Positions 10,490 through 22,237 are shown, numbered from the stretch's first letter. The stretch is 64,000 nucleotides of DNA from Anoplolepis gracilipes (GCF_047496725.1 NC_132973.1:14996233-15060232), one strand, 5' to 3'. The notes: generated by a model not told the origin, from the letters alone. Program-made: numbers and translations.

Positions 10490-10891
10490 TCAACTCAGCT
10501 CGATCGTCGTGTAAAGCTGACAAACGGCCTACTGATACTCAAGTTGCCGTTTTTTTCTCACCGACTTGAATGTTTGCCAATAATTGTTCACCGTTAGCAG
10601 AATTTTTCAAAGCTGTGATCAGAATCTGTGGCGAGGGGTAACGTTCCACAATTGCTGTCGCTTTGTCTATATGGACATACTTTTCAGTTGTAATAATTGA
10701 CGAATAAACATCTCGCTTACTTTAAATTTTTTCTGTTTAGAAGACACTTTATTGGATTCTTTGACCTCTATAAGACGTATTGTGCTACTTAAACCGTTAG
10801 TCTGGAAAAGATGTTCTTTCTTACATCCAACAAGTTTTTTGTCCTTGTAGATTTTAATTAAAGTTTTTGTCACACATGGTAAATATAACAT
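10490..10891 (-). pseudogene. MUS81 C-terminal pseudogene fragment
   Basis: MUS81 with EME1 forms a nuclear endonuclease that cuts 3' flaps and replication/recombination junctions. Translating the minus strand gives three collinear blocks of its C-terminal region. Block 1 (10891-10670) includes KFKVSEMFIRQLLQL. Block 2 (10667-10539) includes DKATAIVERYPSP and LLANIQVGEKK, the helix-hairpin-helix part. Block 3 (about 10553-10490) includes KRQLEYQ, then a stop at 10529-10531, then AVCQLYTT close to the usual C-terminus. Blocks 1 and 2 are separated by a 2-nt insertion creating TAG at 10667-10669; blocks 2 and 3 by one extra A in an A7 run. The upstream nuclease domain with its ERK...D motif is absent. 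No intron separates the blocks. Identification rests on recalled family sequence, but the collinear match over about 125 residues is strong. It cannot encode a working enzyme. Confidence 0.85.
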
Positions 10892-10915
10892 AAAATTTTT
10901 ATAATTCCTTGTACA

Positions 10916-11098
10916 ATTTTTGCATATATATTTTCATCATCATATTCTTTCTAGATAGTAATAACGATTTTAAAAAAAATAGGCGCTCAGCGCTTCTGCC
11001 TTTGTCCAGTCGGTGTTCACCAGGCAAAGGCAGCTTCCAGCTGATGTTTGGCCGGGTGACGAGGAGCACGCAGAGAAATGCATTGTTACAAATTTTGT
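10916..11098 (-). repeat. Right arm of inverted repeat
   Basis: Reverse complement of the left arm at roughly 80-85% identity by eye, with the same GC-rich centre and the same AAAATATATATGCAAAAATT inner end. The MUS81 fragment starts about 25 bp inside this arm. The divergence between arms implies the structure is not very recent. Confidence 0.85.
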
Positions 11099-11246
11099 TT
11101 TGCAATTCTTTTAAAAAGAATATGTAATTATCAAATATTTTGCAATTTTACTTAAATCGTCATAAATCGTATAAATTTTATAACCGAATAAGAACTTTCG
11201 AATCTCAGCTTAAACTTCAAGTTCATACGGTTGCGCAAAAAAATAC

Positions 11247-11249
<3 letters not shown>

Positions 11250-11307
<58 letters not shown>

Positions 11308-11317
11308 TCTCTCTCTG
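11250..11317. repeat. (CT)n microsatellite, about 68 bp
   Basis: CT units with one G interruption at 11295. It keeps a 136-codon plus-strand ORF open (11140-11550), which is therefore not credible as a gene. It lies 150 bp outside the right arm of the MUS81-bearing element. Confidence 0.95.
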
Positions 11318-13013
11318 CCGCCTTTTCATCTTCTATCTTCTTGAATTCCACTCAACCGAAATACATCGTAATGCGGTGCACCGCGCTTGATACAACGCGT
11401 TTTGTTACGGACGAAATTCCAGTGGCATTTTTCAAGGGTAGATTTCCATCGTGCAACGTGAAGCCGGTAGAACACGCAAATTGTATCACTACAAGCCCAC
11501 CGGCGTGTAAACGACGCCGCTATTCGCAAAGAAACATTTCAGAAATATAAAGCTTCATTACATGAACAAAATTACTGCAATGTACACTATCCGTTTGCCA
11601 GATTAAATTACTTCCATATGTCGTAATAAATTTCGCAATATGTCGTAATAAAACTATGAAAAAAATACAAATGTAATATATATTATTTCGCTGTTACGTT
11701 AATAACAAGTTACATTAAATAACAAGGTAATTTAATATCTGACTAGTTAAAGTGAAACAAGATCTACTATATTTTTAGAAAAAATTTAACAACCTCTTCA
11801 TTTGTATAATTTAAATTCATTTATATAGTGTACACACTACACACAAAACGCGCATAAAATTATTAAGACAGTTTAGGGAAACATTTCAGTATTAGCATTT
11901 TTATTTTTAGAAAAAGTATAAAATTACATAAAATTTCATATTACAGAACTTTCTTCATGAATGTTCAAAATTTTCTTAATAATATAATAAAAAGCAGATT
12001 GTTTTTATGAGAATCAAACGAATTGATTTTCAAGTATCTATATTATGATCTCTTCACATTGTATATGTCTATATAATATGTATAAAGATTAGTATATCAT
12101 AAATTATATCATAAATTATTTATTATAATTTGAAACAATAAAATATATACTAATCAGTTATAATTGGTCATTCTTTGCTAATCAGTTTTTTATTGTTAGA
12201 ATTCTTTTATTATATATCAGTGTGTTAGATGTTCCCCTAAATTACATTCTCTTTTACGAATTGTAAAATTTGAATTTTGTACGCCAAAATTTCTCGGCGT
12301 ATCCTTTGCGAGTTTACTTCTTGATTTTTCACTCTCAAATCCCTCGCACGATTGTTTGCCGCGATCGTTAGATAAGTTTCGCGACGCATGTACGTGAAAG
12401 AGGCCCCAAAGTGCCTCTCCGATAATGTGATTCTTCCGAGAAACTCGCGTTTCTTCGTCATGATCTGGCGCACAAAGGAAATCGCGGGTCGTGCAACGAC
12501 TTGGAGCCGAGGATCCTACGTACAGTATGTGCGAAGTAGCTCGCCGAAGTAGCCCCGACTTCGTCGTCTATCCCCTGCCGTTTCTCACTCCCCTTTTTCC
12601 CTCAAACCCCATCCCTCAGACCCTCTTCCGTCTTCTTGTCGGCGAGCAAGAGGCGCTGTCCGACATCGTGTAGCTTCCATGGCACATACTCTATTCACGC
12701 CCCACCAGATAGGTTAACCGCTGCCATTGCAGCCTGTACACACACGCACACATTGATAACCGTCACCTTACACGTATTATACACACGTACGTTTGTAGAC
12801 ATGTATACACGATTCTAGCTTGAACGTGACTCTGCGGTGGCCACGCTTGGCCTATCGCCGTGTGCGGGATGATGAGAAAATGTCAACCATTTGGCCTTTT
12901 ATTTTCTTTCCTCATATTTGTATCTGTATATACGGAAAAACGTGAGTGAACGTTTACGCGTTATACAGGAACGCATATAGCATACAGCAGGTTGACAATG
13001 AGTCGCAAGTACA
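11318..13013. other. Non-genic stretch
   Basis: Mixed to 11550, AT-rich 11560-12240, then GC-richer to 12900. GATTAGTATAT (12087-12097) and ATATACTAATC (12145-12155) form an 11-bp inverted repeat with a 47-base AT-rich loop. ATATGTCGTAATAAA occurs twice (11616, 11639). A CA-rich stretch runs 12733-12785. No exon recognised. Confidence 0.4.
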
Positions 13014-13400
13014 CCGACGATGATATGAAACTGACGATTCATTTTGTAGAAACTCATTAATTGTTGAGAGGCTTTTTCTTTAATAAATCTAGAATTTTTG
13101 ATAGAAACAAATAATTTTAACTCATTAAACTAAAAAAAAAAATAGTTTGATAAACTTGGAGACGCCAAGTTTATGTTGTATCTCACTTTGTCCGCTGACA
13201 ATTTTTTTAGCATTTCTTTTACCAGATTTTACGCGTTTGAGAGTTCTACAATAGTTTTACTAAAAAGTTCTATGCGTACAAATTATTAGAATATAAGAAT
13301 ATTAATTAATTAAACAAATTAGTTACAATTAATTAAATAAATTAAACAAATCGTCCGAAATGCCGAACATAAAAGTATCAAGATGAGACGCTGCCTCACA
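13014..13400 (+). repeat. Dispersed repeat family A/B/C, copy B (longest)
   Basis: The first 55 bases match copy A (1380). The segment 13250-13375 matches the body of copy C at 15845-15925 through TTTTACTAAAAAG, TATGCGTACAAATTATTA, TTAAACAAATTAG and a TCGTCCGAAATGCCGAACATAAAA end that parallels TCGCCCAGATATATAACATAAAA in copy C. Copy C looks like copy B with an internal deletion. No ORF of note. Confidence 0.55.
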
Positions 13401-14110
13401 TATTTTGATAATTTTATCAACTTTAAATTAAAAGAAATTTCATGTTATTCTGATATTACAAGATTGGTCGACGTGCGTTATACACATACACAGTCACGCG
13501 GTCTTGCCTACTGCGTAATGATACACGTAGAAATCGATCCTGGAGGGAATAACGCGTACGTACTACGTGCTCCAGCGCTGTAGAGGTCAGTTTCTGGGAT
13601 CATTGCGGGCGAGGATGTTGATCCTCTGTCGCGTCTTTTATAGGTCGAAAGAAGTAATTTCACGAGCGAACAGGTGTCGGGAATGCCGCATTGAATAACG
13701 GGCGATTATCTCAATACGTTTATTAATCTGTGCGATCGCGATTTACGTCTTTCGATATTCGTAGACGACATGGAGATAATTTACTGCATTATTACAAATG
13801 ACGAATTTCGGACGGAGTATCGGGAGTGTCGGGAGTGTTGAATTGAAAGACGGACGGTCGTTTCAATGTACTATCTGTTAATCCGCGCAAAAGAATACAC
13901 ATCGAGTTTTTTATGTACACAACGCGATTCGCATGTATGTTTCTGCAGATTATTTGCGCGCTTTTTTGCATGTTTAATCGCATATTATTTATTTTACTTG
14001 ATATTACCACCGCGCGCGTGCGTATGCATGAGAGACAATGCTAAAATTTTAGTGTTAAAATAAAAATCGGACATTTATTTCGACTACAATATTAATTATA
14101 AAAATGTTAA
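13401..14110. other. Non-genic stretch
   Basis: Mixed composition with CpG words. CGGGAGTGTCGGGAGTGT at 13818-13837 is a short tandem duplication. Short ORFs on both strands are unrecognised. Confidence 0.4.
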
Positions 14111-15175
14111 ATTTAAGGACATCAATAGTCGATATCGGACGATGAGAATAAACGCGCGCGAGTGAGACGCTTCGTTCTGAATTTGACTACAAAAACTATG
14201 ACGGTTCTTCGAAAAACGCGTCGTCGAATGGCAACCGTCGCCAGTAGTTGAATTTCGGGAATGTCAAGCAGAAAATATCGAGTTGTTGTCGTGATTACAT
14301 TGAGATTCGACCTCGCGAAAAATAGTGATCGATATTTGCTCGGCGCATCGCGTTTAACAGACATCTTATCGAGCTTCCTTCTTCGATGAACGCCTTGACG
14401 AGTAGCGGGTGAACTCCCTGATATAATCGCGTTTTCGCTAGTATCGAGATGGCTATCATTACGCGTAGCTGGGTTTCGAAAGTAATGAATGAGAAAAATA
14501 TCGGGCGTTGTAACATATTACATCAAGAGATAAGTATCTCAAAATCAAGATTCAATCGTTGCATAAATCACGACGACTTCATTCCTCGAATTGACTCAAC
14601 GCGAGAATATACGCAATATAAACATACTTTCTTTAAGACACGCATATCGCGAAGTGTTCTATTGGACAAAAAACACAGAGTGTTGTCGGACGATTCTCAA
14701 AAGTTAGAAGAAGGGCGGACTTGTGTTATACAAATGTATACAAATTGCATCTACCGTGCTAGACGAGTGCTCGTATTTCAAGATATTCCGTCAAAGCTCC
14801 GTCGAGTTTTATCTCTATCTCTTTTATTCGTATAAATCTCTCACATTCTGCGTCTCTGCTAGATATCAAATGGTAATCGTTAAACGATCACGACAGTGTC
14901 ACGAATATGAAAACGCATTTTTACGTTGTCGAGTGGCCATCATGCGTATGCGAATTACAGGAATGCGGAGAATAAATATCGGACAAAAGTATATCGCAGA
15001 TGCATCTACTTTAAGTGTCGTTAGTGATAGTAAATAATATAAATATCTTGAGTAGATCAGCGCGCGATAAATATCGTCGGGATAAAAGTGTCGAGCGATT
15101 ATTATAATTACGCGAGTACCGCGAACATATATCGGTAATCGATGTTTGATTGGAAGTATATACATCATCAAGCGT
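14111..15175. other. ORF-dense island without recognisable domains
   Basis: Five ORFs of 73-128 codons tile this kilobase on both strands (minus 14122-14364, 14295-14516, 14899-15171; plus 14449-14835, 14723-15037). The sequence is rich in CG and TCG words compared with its AT-rich flanks. None of the peptides shows a domain I know, and they overlap each other, so at most one or two could be real. A shortage of stop-forming words in CG-rich sequence is the simplest explanation. Confidence 0.25.
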
Positions 15176-15819
15176 AAAGTAAATATTAGTACAAATATCG
15201 CGTTTTGATCCTTGATATCTATCTTTTTATAATGATATTTAAATAAATAAGTGTATTAGTAATATTAAAAAAAGTACTGTGCGATTGTCGAATTTTAAAT
15301 ATCGCGATTTTGTGATAATAATTGATTACTCAATTGACTGTTTCAGTTGAGTGTATGATGGATTATCGATCATCGATATTCAAAGGATTTTAGGATAGAA
15401 AGATGAAATTAAAGACAAGAAAAAACTGCGGAACTTCGATTGGTGGTGAGTCTATAATTAATTAAGATATATTTAATCCCTATGTGACGAGTTAAGTAAC
15501 AATCGGTCGAGTTGCATTTAAGTAATAGTAAATCATTATTTTATGTTAAAGATGATTGAAAAAATATTTATTAATAATATGATAAAAATTATTTAAAAGT
15601 AAACAATAAAAATAAAATGTATTTTTACACATATATTTTTCTACAATTTTTATACAGTGTGTTATTTACATAATAAGCATATAAATAATTGATAAATGAT
15701 ATATTCCGACATTAAATGTTATATCTTAAAAAATTGCACGGAATTTATTTTTACATTTTATAAAATGCAGATTTATAAAAAATACAAAATTTTATTACTT
15801 CATATCAAATACTAGTGTA
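15176..15819. other. AT-rich non-genic stretch
   Basis: TTGATTACTCAATTGACTGTTTCAGTTGAGTG at about 15321-15352 contains a CTCAATTGA/TCAGTTGAG imperfect inverted repeat. Otherwise AT-rich sequence with no feature. Confidence 0.4.
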
Positions 15820-15930
15820 AATGATGTGTGTGAAACTGACGTCTTACTAGAAAGAGAATTTTATGTGTAAAAATTATTAAAAAATTTATTAAACAAATTA
15901 GATCGCCCAGATATATAACATAAAATTTAA
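15820..15930 (+). repeat. Dispersed repeat family A/B/C, copy C (deleted form)
   Basis: Starts with GATGTGTGTGAAACTGACG, as in copy A, and continues with the 3' body of copy B. This joins the A-type start and the B-type end in one compact 110-bp sequence, which shows that the A and B similarities belong to one family. Non-coding. Confidence 0.55.
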
Positions 15931-16055
15931 TAGTCGATAGTACCTACTATAAATATGTACACTATAATATTCTCGGTACTTACACGTCTGGCTTCTCAGG
16001 TGATTTAATTTGTTTAATTAGAGCTTTACATCTGATGATATATTATTATGGTAGC

Positions 16056-16090
<35 letters not shown>

Positions 16091-18890
16091 GATTACAGAA
16101 TACATATACTTTGGAGGAACATAGAGAAGGCCTATGACAATCCTTCACCCTAACCCGTTTGTTATCATGTAGGCATTAGATAATGTCTAATACTACCCCG
16201 ATTAAACAACCGACACCTTGATTTGTGCATGAAATTCGGGTTATTATACTGTCAATTCTCAAAATTAGTATGTAGCTATTTTGCATAGATTATTGTAGAT
16301 ATTTTTCAAAGAAAATTGAAAGAGTTTCCTGATTTTATCGCAAACTATCCTTAATAAACTTTGCTATTTTTTAAAGCTTCTTTAAAAGCTCCGATAAGTT
16401 GTTTATTAATTATTTCCATCTCATCAAAGTTACAGAGAATCGATAGGATAATATTGCGATTTAAAGATCGCGATAAAATAGTACTACATAGATACTTTCG
16501 AAGATAGAATCAAGAATAATAATGATTCTTTAACCATGTTCCACTAAATAGAAATGTTAAATAAACATTTCTGATTATTTAATAGCCTTTATAATAAGTA
16601 ATTATATTAATTTTATTAATAGAAAATTATTATGTTATCTCATTAGTCCGTGTTAAATTAATTATGCCGTTAATTACGCCATTCAACGGTACAGAATATA
16701 CAGGTATATGACATAGAGAACATAATCCCTTGATGGAGTTGTGTTTGATCATATTTTGTACAAAACTGTTGTCATAAAAGTTATGCCAAATATATGAATA
16801 TTACATACACATATACAATAAATTTCTTTTAGAAATTCATGTATATAACTTCGAAATAAAGTTGAGAAGACGCGAGATAGATTCGTGAACGTAAAATTTA
16901 GATGGGGAGGTAAAGTCGAATCGTAAAAAATACATACATCGACACATCCTAAATCTACGTGCATCGCTACGGCGGAAAGTTCGTTCAAAGATCGAAGTTT
17001 CGAAAATGCTGGAGGTCAAGATTTACTGTCGGTCGATACGCAAAGGCTTTTTCGAATCTGCGAACGACGTTGCGTGCCCGGTGAAAAAGCTGGATAAAAG
17101 GGAAGGGTGGAGAACCTAAATAAGCTCGAGGGCTCGACGTCTCTCGGGCGCGATCTCTCTTTTTCCCGCCGAAGGACGGCGCCGTGCAATCCTGCTTTTA
17201 AGTCTCTTCTTCGGGCCTGTTCAACCCTCAGCTACTCTTCTTCATCTCTTCTCTCGGGTTAAAAGTTAAACGGGTTAGCTAAAGCAGAAATCCGAAAGAA
17301 TAAGGCGCGCCGACACTCGAAAGAAGAAAGCCGAGAGGATTCCCTTACCCCATCAAATAATCTCGCTGCTCAAGATTATTTTATCGCGTAAATGCAACTT
17401 GCGTACAGGATAACTCACTTTTCGGAAATACGTGATAGAGTTTCGTGTATTGGGGGGGGAGATAAAATTGAATAATATATACAACAAAATTTATAATTCT
17501 ATCATTATCAATTGAAAGGTTCTTTGTGCTCGTATTCTGGATATTATTAACATTTAATTATTTTATTATGAATAAAAAAATATATTTGAATAATATATCA
17601 TAACGCGTAATAATTGCTTGTCATGCATTGTCTATAGTTTCAAGTCAAATTATATTATGTCGTTTCTCGCTTGGGACTGCAATACGTTCTATTAGCAAAT
17701 AATAATCTATTTATAAAAATCGCCGAAAATCATTAATTGAAATTATCGGGGGAGCATAACGAGCGGACGGTTTATCTATTAAGTATTTAAGAGAAAGAGA
17801 GAAAGCTCTTATTAATTTCATAAAAAATAAATCAATTTTAGGTTGAATTTGTGACAGTTTTATCGACGATTGGGTTAACGTCCTCGCTTTTAGCGTATAG
17901 GAAGCTGCAGATTGGCCGACGTATATCGAGATCAGTATTGACGTAGCGGTTATCGTTATCGAATTTCGCGGCTGGAAAGTGGAAGTACTCTGAATTTTAC
18001 ATGGATTGTCAGTGTCAAAGTAGCGGTGAAGAAATAATAAAGAAGTATATGTATTTCCGTTGGCCCGTGCGACCCGTGTAACCCGTGTTCAGATAGTCTC
18101 GATTTGCTTCCTATCTCTCTTGTTTCTCTCACACATATTCTGTCGTCTGACAATCCTCATGGAAAACGGTTAAGCTGCTATTGCCCGTTCGCAAAATACG
18201 CGAAACTTTATTTACTCTTGTAACAATGGAAAAGATATGACATATTGAAACAATAGCGATTGAAATATGTGTCATATTTAGATACATTGCATTATTTTTA
18301 CATGTTCTATGGACACATGTAAAATGGTAACGCGTAAAAAAATTGGTATAATAACATGGTAAAATATATTCTCGCAAAAATTCCTTAAACTAAACTTATT
18401 ATTCATGAATTTACAGTTTAAAATATTACGATTTCTATAAAAGGAAAAAAAAAAGCAAAATTTATTTTCAGTTGATTTGTTTCAATTTCTAAAGTAAAGT
18501 ATATTGACATACATTCACATTATTTTTTGCGAATCTTTGAATAGCTCAGTGAGATTTCTTTTTATTTATTAAATAGACCATAGAAACAATTTTATTTGCT
18601 ACTATTTTATTTTTATTGTTATGCATTTTTACTTTCATAATACATATAATTATTTATTTATGTATATTACTTTTGTTATCAATATATTCAATGTTCAATA
18701 TTAATATTATACATTGATGTATATATTTATAGTTATGTATAATACATGTTTTGTTACATTTAGTAAAATTGTTATTGCAATTATTATTATATTGATATAA
18801 TTATATTTATCTAAATATATATCCGATTTTTATTTACTTTTTTCAATTACTGCGATTATCGAAAATATTTTTCTTGTCTTTTATCTTTCT
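15931..18890. other. Non-genic stretch
   Basis: AT-rich except 16960-17340, a GC-richer patch with no recognised exon, and 17870-18130. A (TA)n(TG)n array is at 16056-16090. AATTATGCCGTTAATTACGCC near 16660 has paired ATTA cores. From 18150 to 18890 there is only AT-rich sequence. Confidence 0.45.
16056..16090. repeat. (TA)n(TG)n compound microsatellite
   Basis: ATATATATATG followed by 12-13 TG units. Alternating purine-pyrimidine, so Z-DNA prone. Confidence 0.9.
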
Positions 18891-19276
18891 TCTTTGATTA
18901 TTATGTTTCTCTTCGCGAAAGAAATGACAAAATGGAGGAGAAATTTAGCAATTGTACGTATCGGATTATCGCTTAATCGCATTCGATTAATCGGTCGTAC
19001 CGTTCCGGATAATCAAATCTCTTTGCCGTCTCTTCGACAACGCAATGCGCGCATGCATCTCGTACCTACGCCGCATTCGAGTAGTAATTCACAAACATCG
19101 ATCGTGAGCGAGCACTCGGATGCTGGAAAGACACAGCGCGCATTGCAGGAAACGCGAGCCTGGGTAACATGTGCGAGATAATCCGAAACTGTTCCCGATG
19201 GTGCTGTCTTAACCCAATTTCACCCCTTGTCTATTCTCGCGCCGGACCGATTATGCACCATCCACCTACGTTGCAT

Positions 19277-19310
19277 CGCGCGCACGTGCGCGCACGCGCG
19301 CGCGCGTATG
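19277..19310. repeat. 34-nt alternating pyrimidine-purine run (Z-DNA type)
   Basis: Strict pyrimidine-purine alternation, mostly CG with three CA/TA steps and one CACGTG. It is among the best Z-DNA-forming sequences in the window and includes an E-box (CACGTG). Confidence 0.7.
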
Positions 19311-19422
19311 TTCGCGTTATCCACCTATCCAGATCAGACCGAACTGAATTAGACCAGACTAGATATACCATACCAAACCGATGTGCGCGCGGATAGCTTG
19401 CAGCGCGAATATAACGCTGCTC

Positions 19423-19493
19423 CAGGTAGCAGGTAACCGCTGCGGCTCGGCGTTGCGGCTTTCACGCTTAAGGTCTGCTACCGTAACTACCTA
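19423..19493. promoter_or_regulatory. Three TAGteam/Zelda-type heptamers
   Basis: CAGGTAG (19423-19429) and CAGGTAA (19430-19436) sit head to tail with no gap. CTACCTA (19487-19493), the reverse of TAGGTAG, is 50 bp further on. All three are canonical heptamers for Zelda, the insect pioneer factor of early embryonic genome activation. The density is unusual for this window, where I saw only three other isolated matches (3684, 6731, 23152). Motif evidence only. Confidence 0.35.
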
Positions 19494-19660
19494 CCGGTGA
19501 GACTCCCCTCCGGTTAGCCGCTTAATAACCGACCTGGCTCCCATAGCGCCGAGATGAATTGAGATTTTCTCGCGAAGGCAAAGAATTTCAAGCAGAAAGA
19601 TACCCGAGTCGTCCGCGTTTACGTTTCGAATTTAAAAGCTGGCAATAATGGTATAATATA

Positions 19661-22234
19661 GTTACATAAGTAGATGAAATATTTTTTTTAATACTTTCAG
19701 AGATTCACATCTCTCTCAAGGATGGAAATTATCTCGGAGATAAATGCGTTATTTCAAGCTTTTTACATTTTCTACGATTTTAAAAATTCGTAATTTTAGA
19801 CAATATTTCTGTTTTTCTTCAATTTAACATTTAAAGGATTTTATTACATATGTATTATGGATTCTCCTACTTTGTCGCGCGACACGTTGTTAATTCGTAA
19901 AATTTCTCAGACTGTCCTTCCACTCGCTGTTTCTATAAAGGGAACGAGATTGCGCTGTTAACGATATCGTCGCCCGATTGCACGTCGCGCAATTCAGTTA
20001 ATAGATTTGAAACTCCAAAGATTTCAGGCTGGCGCCGGATAGTTGCGCCGCGGTTACATAAACTTTCACAGTTGTTACGGCTAAGTGTGATATAAGGAAC
20101 GAGGCGTTATTAGGCAGTTATGGCTCCCCATAGGTGCATACCGGCATGTTCACGCGACCCGAGACGTGTGCAATACGCTCTTATACACGTTGCATTGCCG
20201 TGTATGCCGTCGTCGTCGTTGCGGTGAACGCGAAACTAGGCGAAAATGTACGTTAATAACGATTCCGATCCGAGACTGGACTACACAGAATCGCACTCGC
20301 ATTATGAACTTTACCGCCAAATATCTGTTTTTTTTTTTTTTTTTTTTTTATCTAAAAGAAACGGCACGTATTATCGGAGAACTGTCCGCTTTCCTATTTC
20401 AATATTTCGAACTAATTAAAAGCCAATACCGTTTCTATTGTTGATACGTGCGATACGGACGAGAGAGAATGGTGGTTATTTTTAAGTCCTCTTGCGAAAA
20501 ACATCCGAAAAATGTCAGACAATTTGTTTGATTTTTGCTTTATTTTTTTCAATAATTTATTGTGGGACATGCAACTGTTTTTCATTCGCGTTAAAAAATG
20601 GAAATTTAATCTCAATGTTTATCACAGCTAAGTATCAGTAAAAGTGCGGATCTATCTGGTTAAATAATTCAGGCGCGAACAAAACTTTTCTACTGATCTC
20701 TTCTCTCCAGAGTCGCTTTTCGGACTTTCGCCGCGTTATCGGACGCTCGCGGGTATTCTTGCACCAAGCTTTTCCAAATTCTGACAAAACTTTAGCAAAA
20801 TAATTTACTTTTCACGTTGTTGATCATATTAACTCGATTATCGATCGTACTTAAAAAAAATTGCTACAAGTATATTAAGGCAAATAGCAATTATAATTTC
20901 ATCGATGTTCCACATTCGCAATAGTCGTTTCATAGTGACATATATAAATGATATATGCAAGCATATAGAAAAAAGAAGTATTGACAAGCGATAATCTACC
21001 GGTAATAGCAACTCGTAATGCTAAGTATACTTTGAATACGAAAGAGGGTCTATTATAGAGCTTCAGAAATGATCATTGTCAACCCAGACACACATCGAAT
21101 AGCATGTTGTTAATCTTGAGTATTGACAGATTGACAAATGACAAATGCTCGATCGACGTGGATATTTCCTGCCGGAAATTTGAACTTTTTGTTAATGCTC
21201 TTCGTCCGGTGAAGAATTCAGGAGAGAGATTTTCCCGTACTTTAGAATTGCGATACATATATAACATTTAAACATTACACAGTTTTGCTGTCATTTTTTG
21301 CTATTTCATATTCTTAATCATTATTATATTATCGCTAATTTACATATGGTTAACAACAAATTTCGTCAATTCAGTAAAATGTGTTCGCATGGAGGGAATA
21401 CAGAGTCACGTTGTACGAGCGGAATATTTGCGCAAGCTTGTTATTATTCAGGCACTATTGTTTCAATTCAGTTATTGTTATTATCCAGAAGCTCTCGACG
21501 CTTATCGCACCAGATTTGGTATACTCGTCGTATATTTGGTAGCAGCAATTTTATATTAATAAAACGCCAAATCCATTCCGCACATCTTTCATTCGCAATA
21601 TTATATAATTACATTAAATCGTGGCCGTTGGAGTTTTGTGGAAAAGTCGCGCGCAGATTATTTTCGTTCTCGGACCGTAGACGTTCGCGGAGTTTTTGCA
21701 ACCGACTCGTATAAACGGAAAGTCGAGCTTTGTCGTAATTAAGGTAATTACCGGGCTCTCGTCCGCGGTCGGCGGACAAGTCGGAGCAGCTTAAACTACC
21801 TTTGCATCTACCTTATGTACAACCTTATACTGTTGCAATTATGCAGACAAACCGCGTTATCCACGACTGTTAAAACGTCCTTCTATGTGAACATGGTTCC
21901 ATATTTAGTCTAATTGTATTAATTTTGATTTTATATAAATAAACCAAAAGATGTATGTACCTATATGTGTTGTATATTTGTCGTTTTACATATAAAATAT
22001 GTAACATGTATAATTAAATTTGAGAGAGATAATCATGATGGCGATTTAAAATGGTAATGTTACGGTAATATTAATCGAGCAGAAAATAATCCGTGATACA
22101 TCTTGAATGATCGTCTATTGTTGATTTGCTCCAAAATTGCGGGTATCGCCATTGAACAAAATTCTCGTTTACGTGGGAGGAAATTCCGAGAATCGATTGC
22201 GCGGTAATTTAGGAGATCGCTCACTATTTTCTAT

Positions 22235-22237
<3 letters not shown>
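19661..22237. other. Non-genic stretch
   Basis: Alternates AT-rich and GC-balanced patches (19900-20320 and 20640-20770 are GC-richer). T22 occupies 20328-20349. The 138-codon plus ORF at 21298-21714 is open through mixed sequence but shows no domain or codon pattern I can recognise. Confidence 0.4.
20328..20349. repeat. Poly(T) tract, 22 nt
   Basis: Uninterrupted T run followed by A. No recognisable retrocopy on its right side. Confidence 0.9.

Larger units (their letters stand above)
10218..11098. mobile_element. Inverted-repeat element carrying a MUS81 fragment
   Basis: Two arms of about 185 bp in inverted orientation (10218-10405 and 10916-11098) enclose 510 bp that hold a decayed piece of MUS81 coding sequence on the minus strand. 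Long terminal inverted repeats around a host gene fragment are the pattern of Pack-type non-autonomous DNA transposons. No transposase is inside, and I see no clear target-site duplication at the outer ends, so mobilisation is inference. The alternative is a local inverted duplication that happened to flank a retrocopy. Confidence 0.5.
18891..19660. other. CpG-rich stretch
   Basis: A marked rise in GC and CpG after 900 bases of AT-rich DNA. It contains the Z-DNA-type run at 19277-19310 and the TAGteam cluster at 19423-19493, and it lacks a recognised exon. The composition and motif content are what one would expect of a regulatory region or promoter-distal CpG-rich patch; that is inference. 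Confidence 0.3.

Noticed and set aside
18540..18556. TAGCTCAGTGAGA, like a tRNA A-box
   Set aside because: No B-box or cloverleaf in the following 80 bases.
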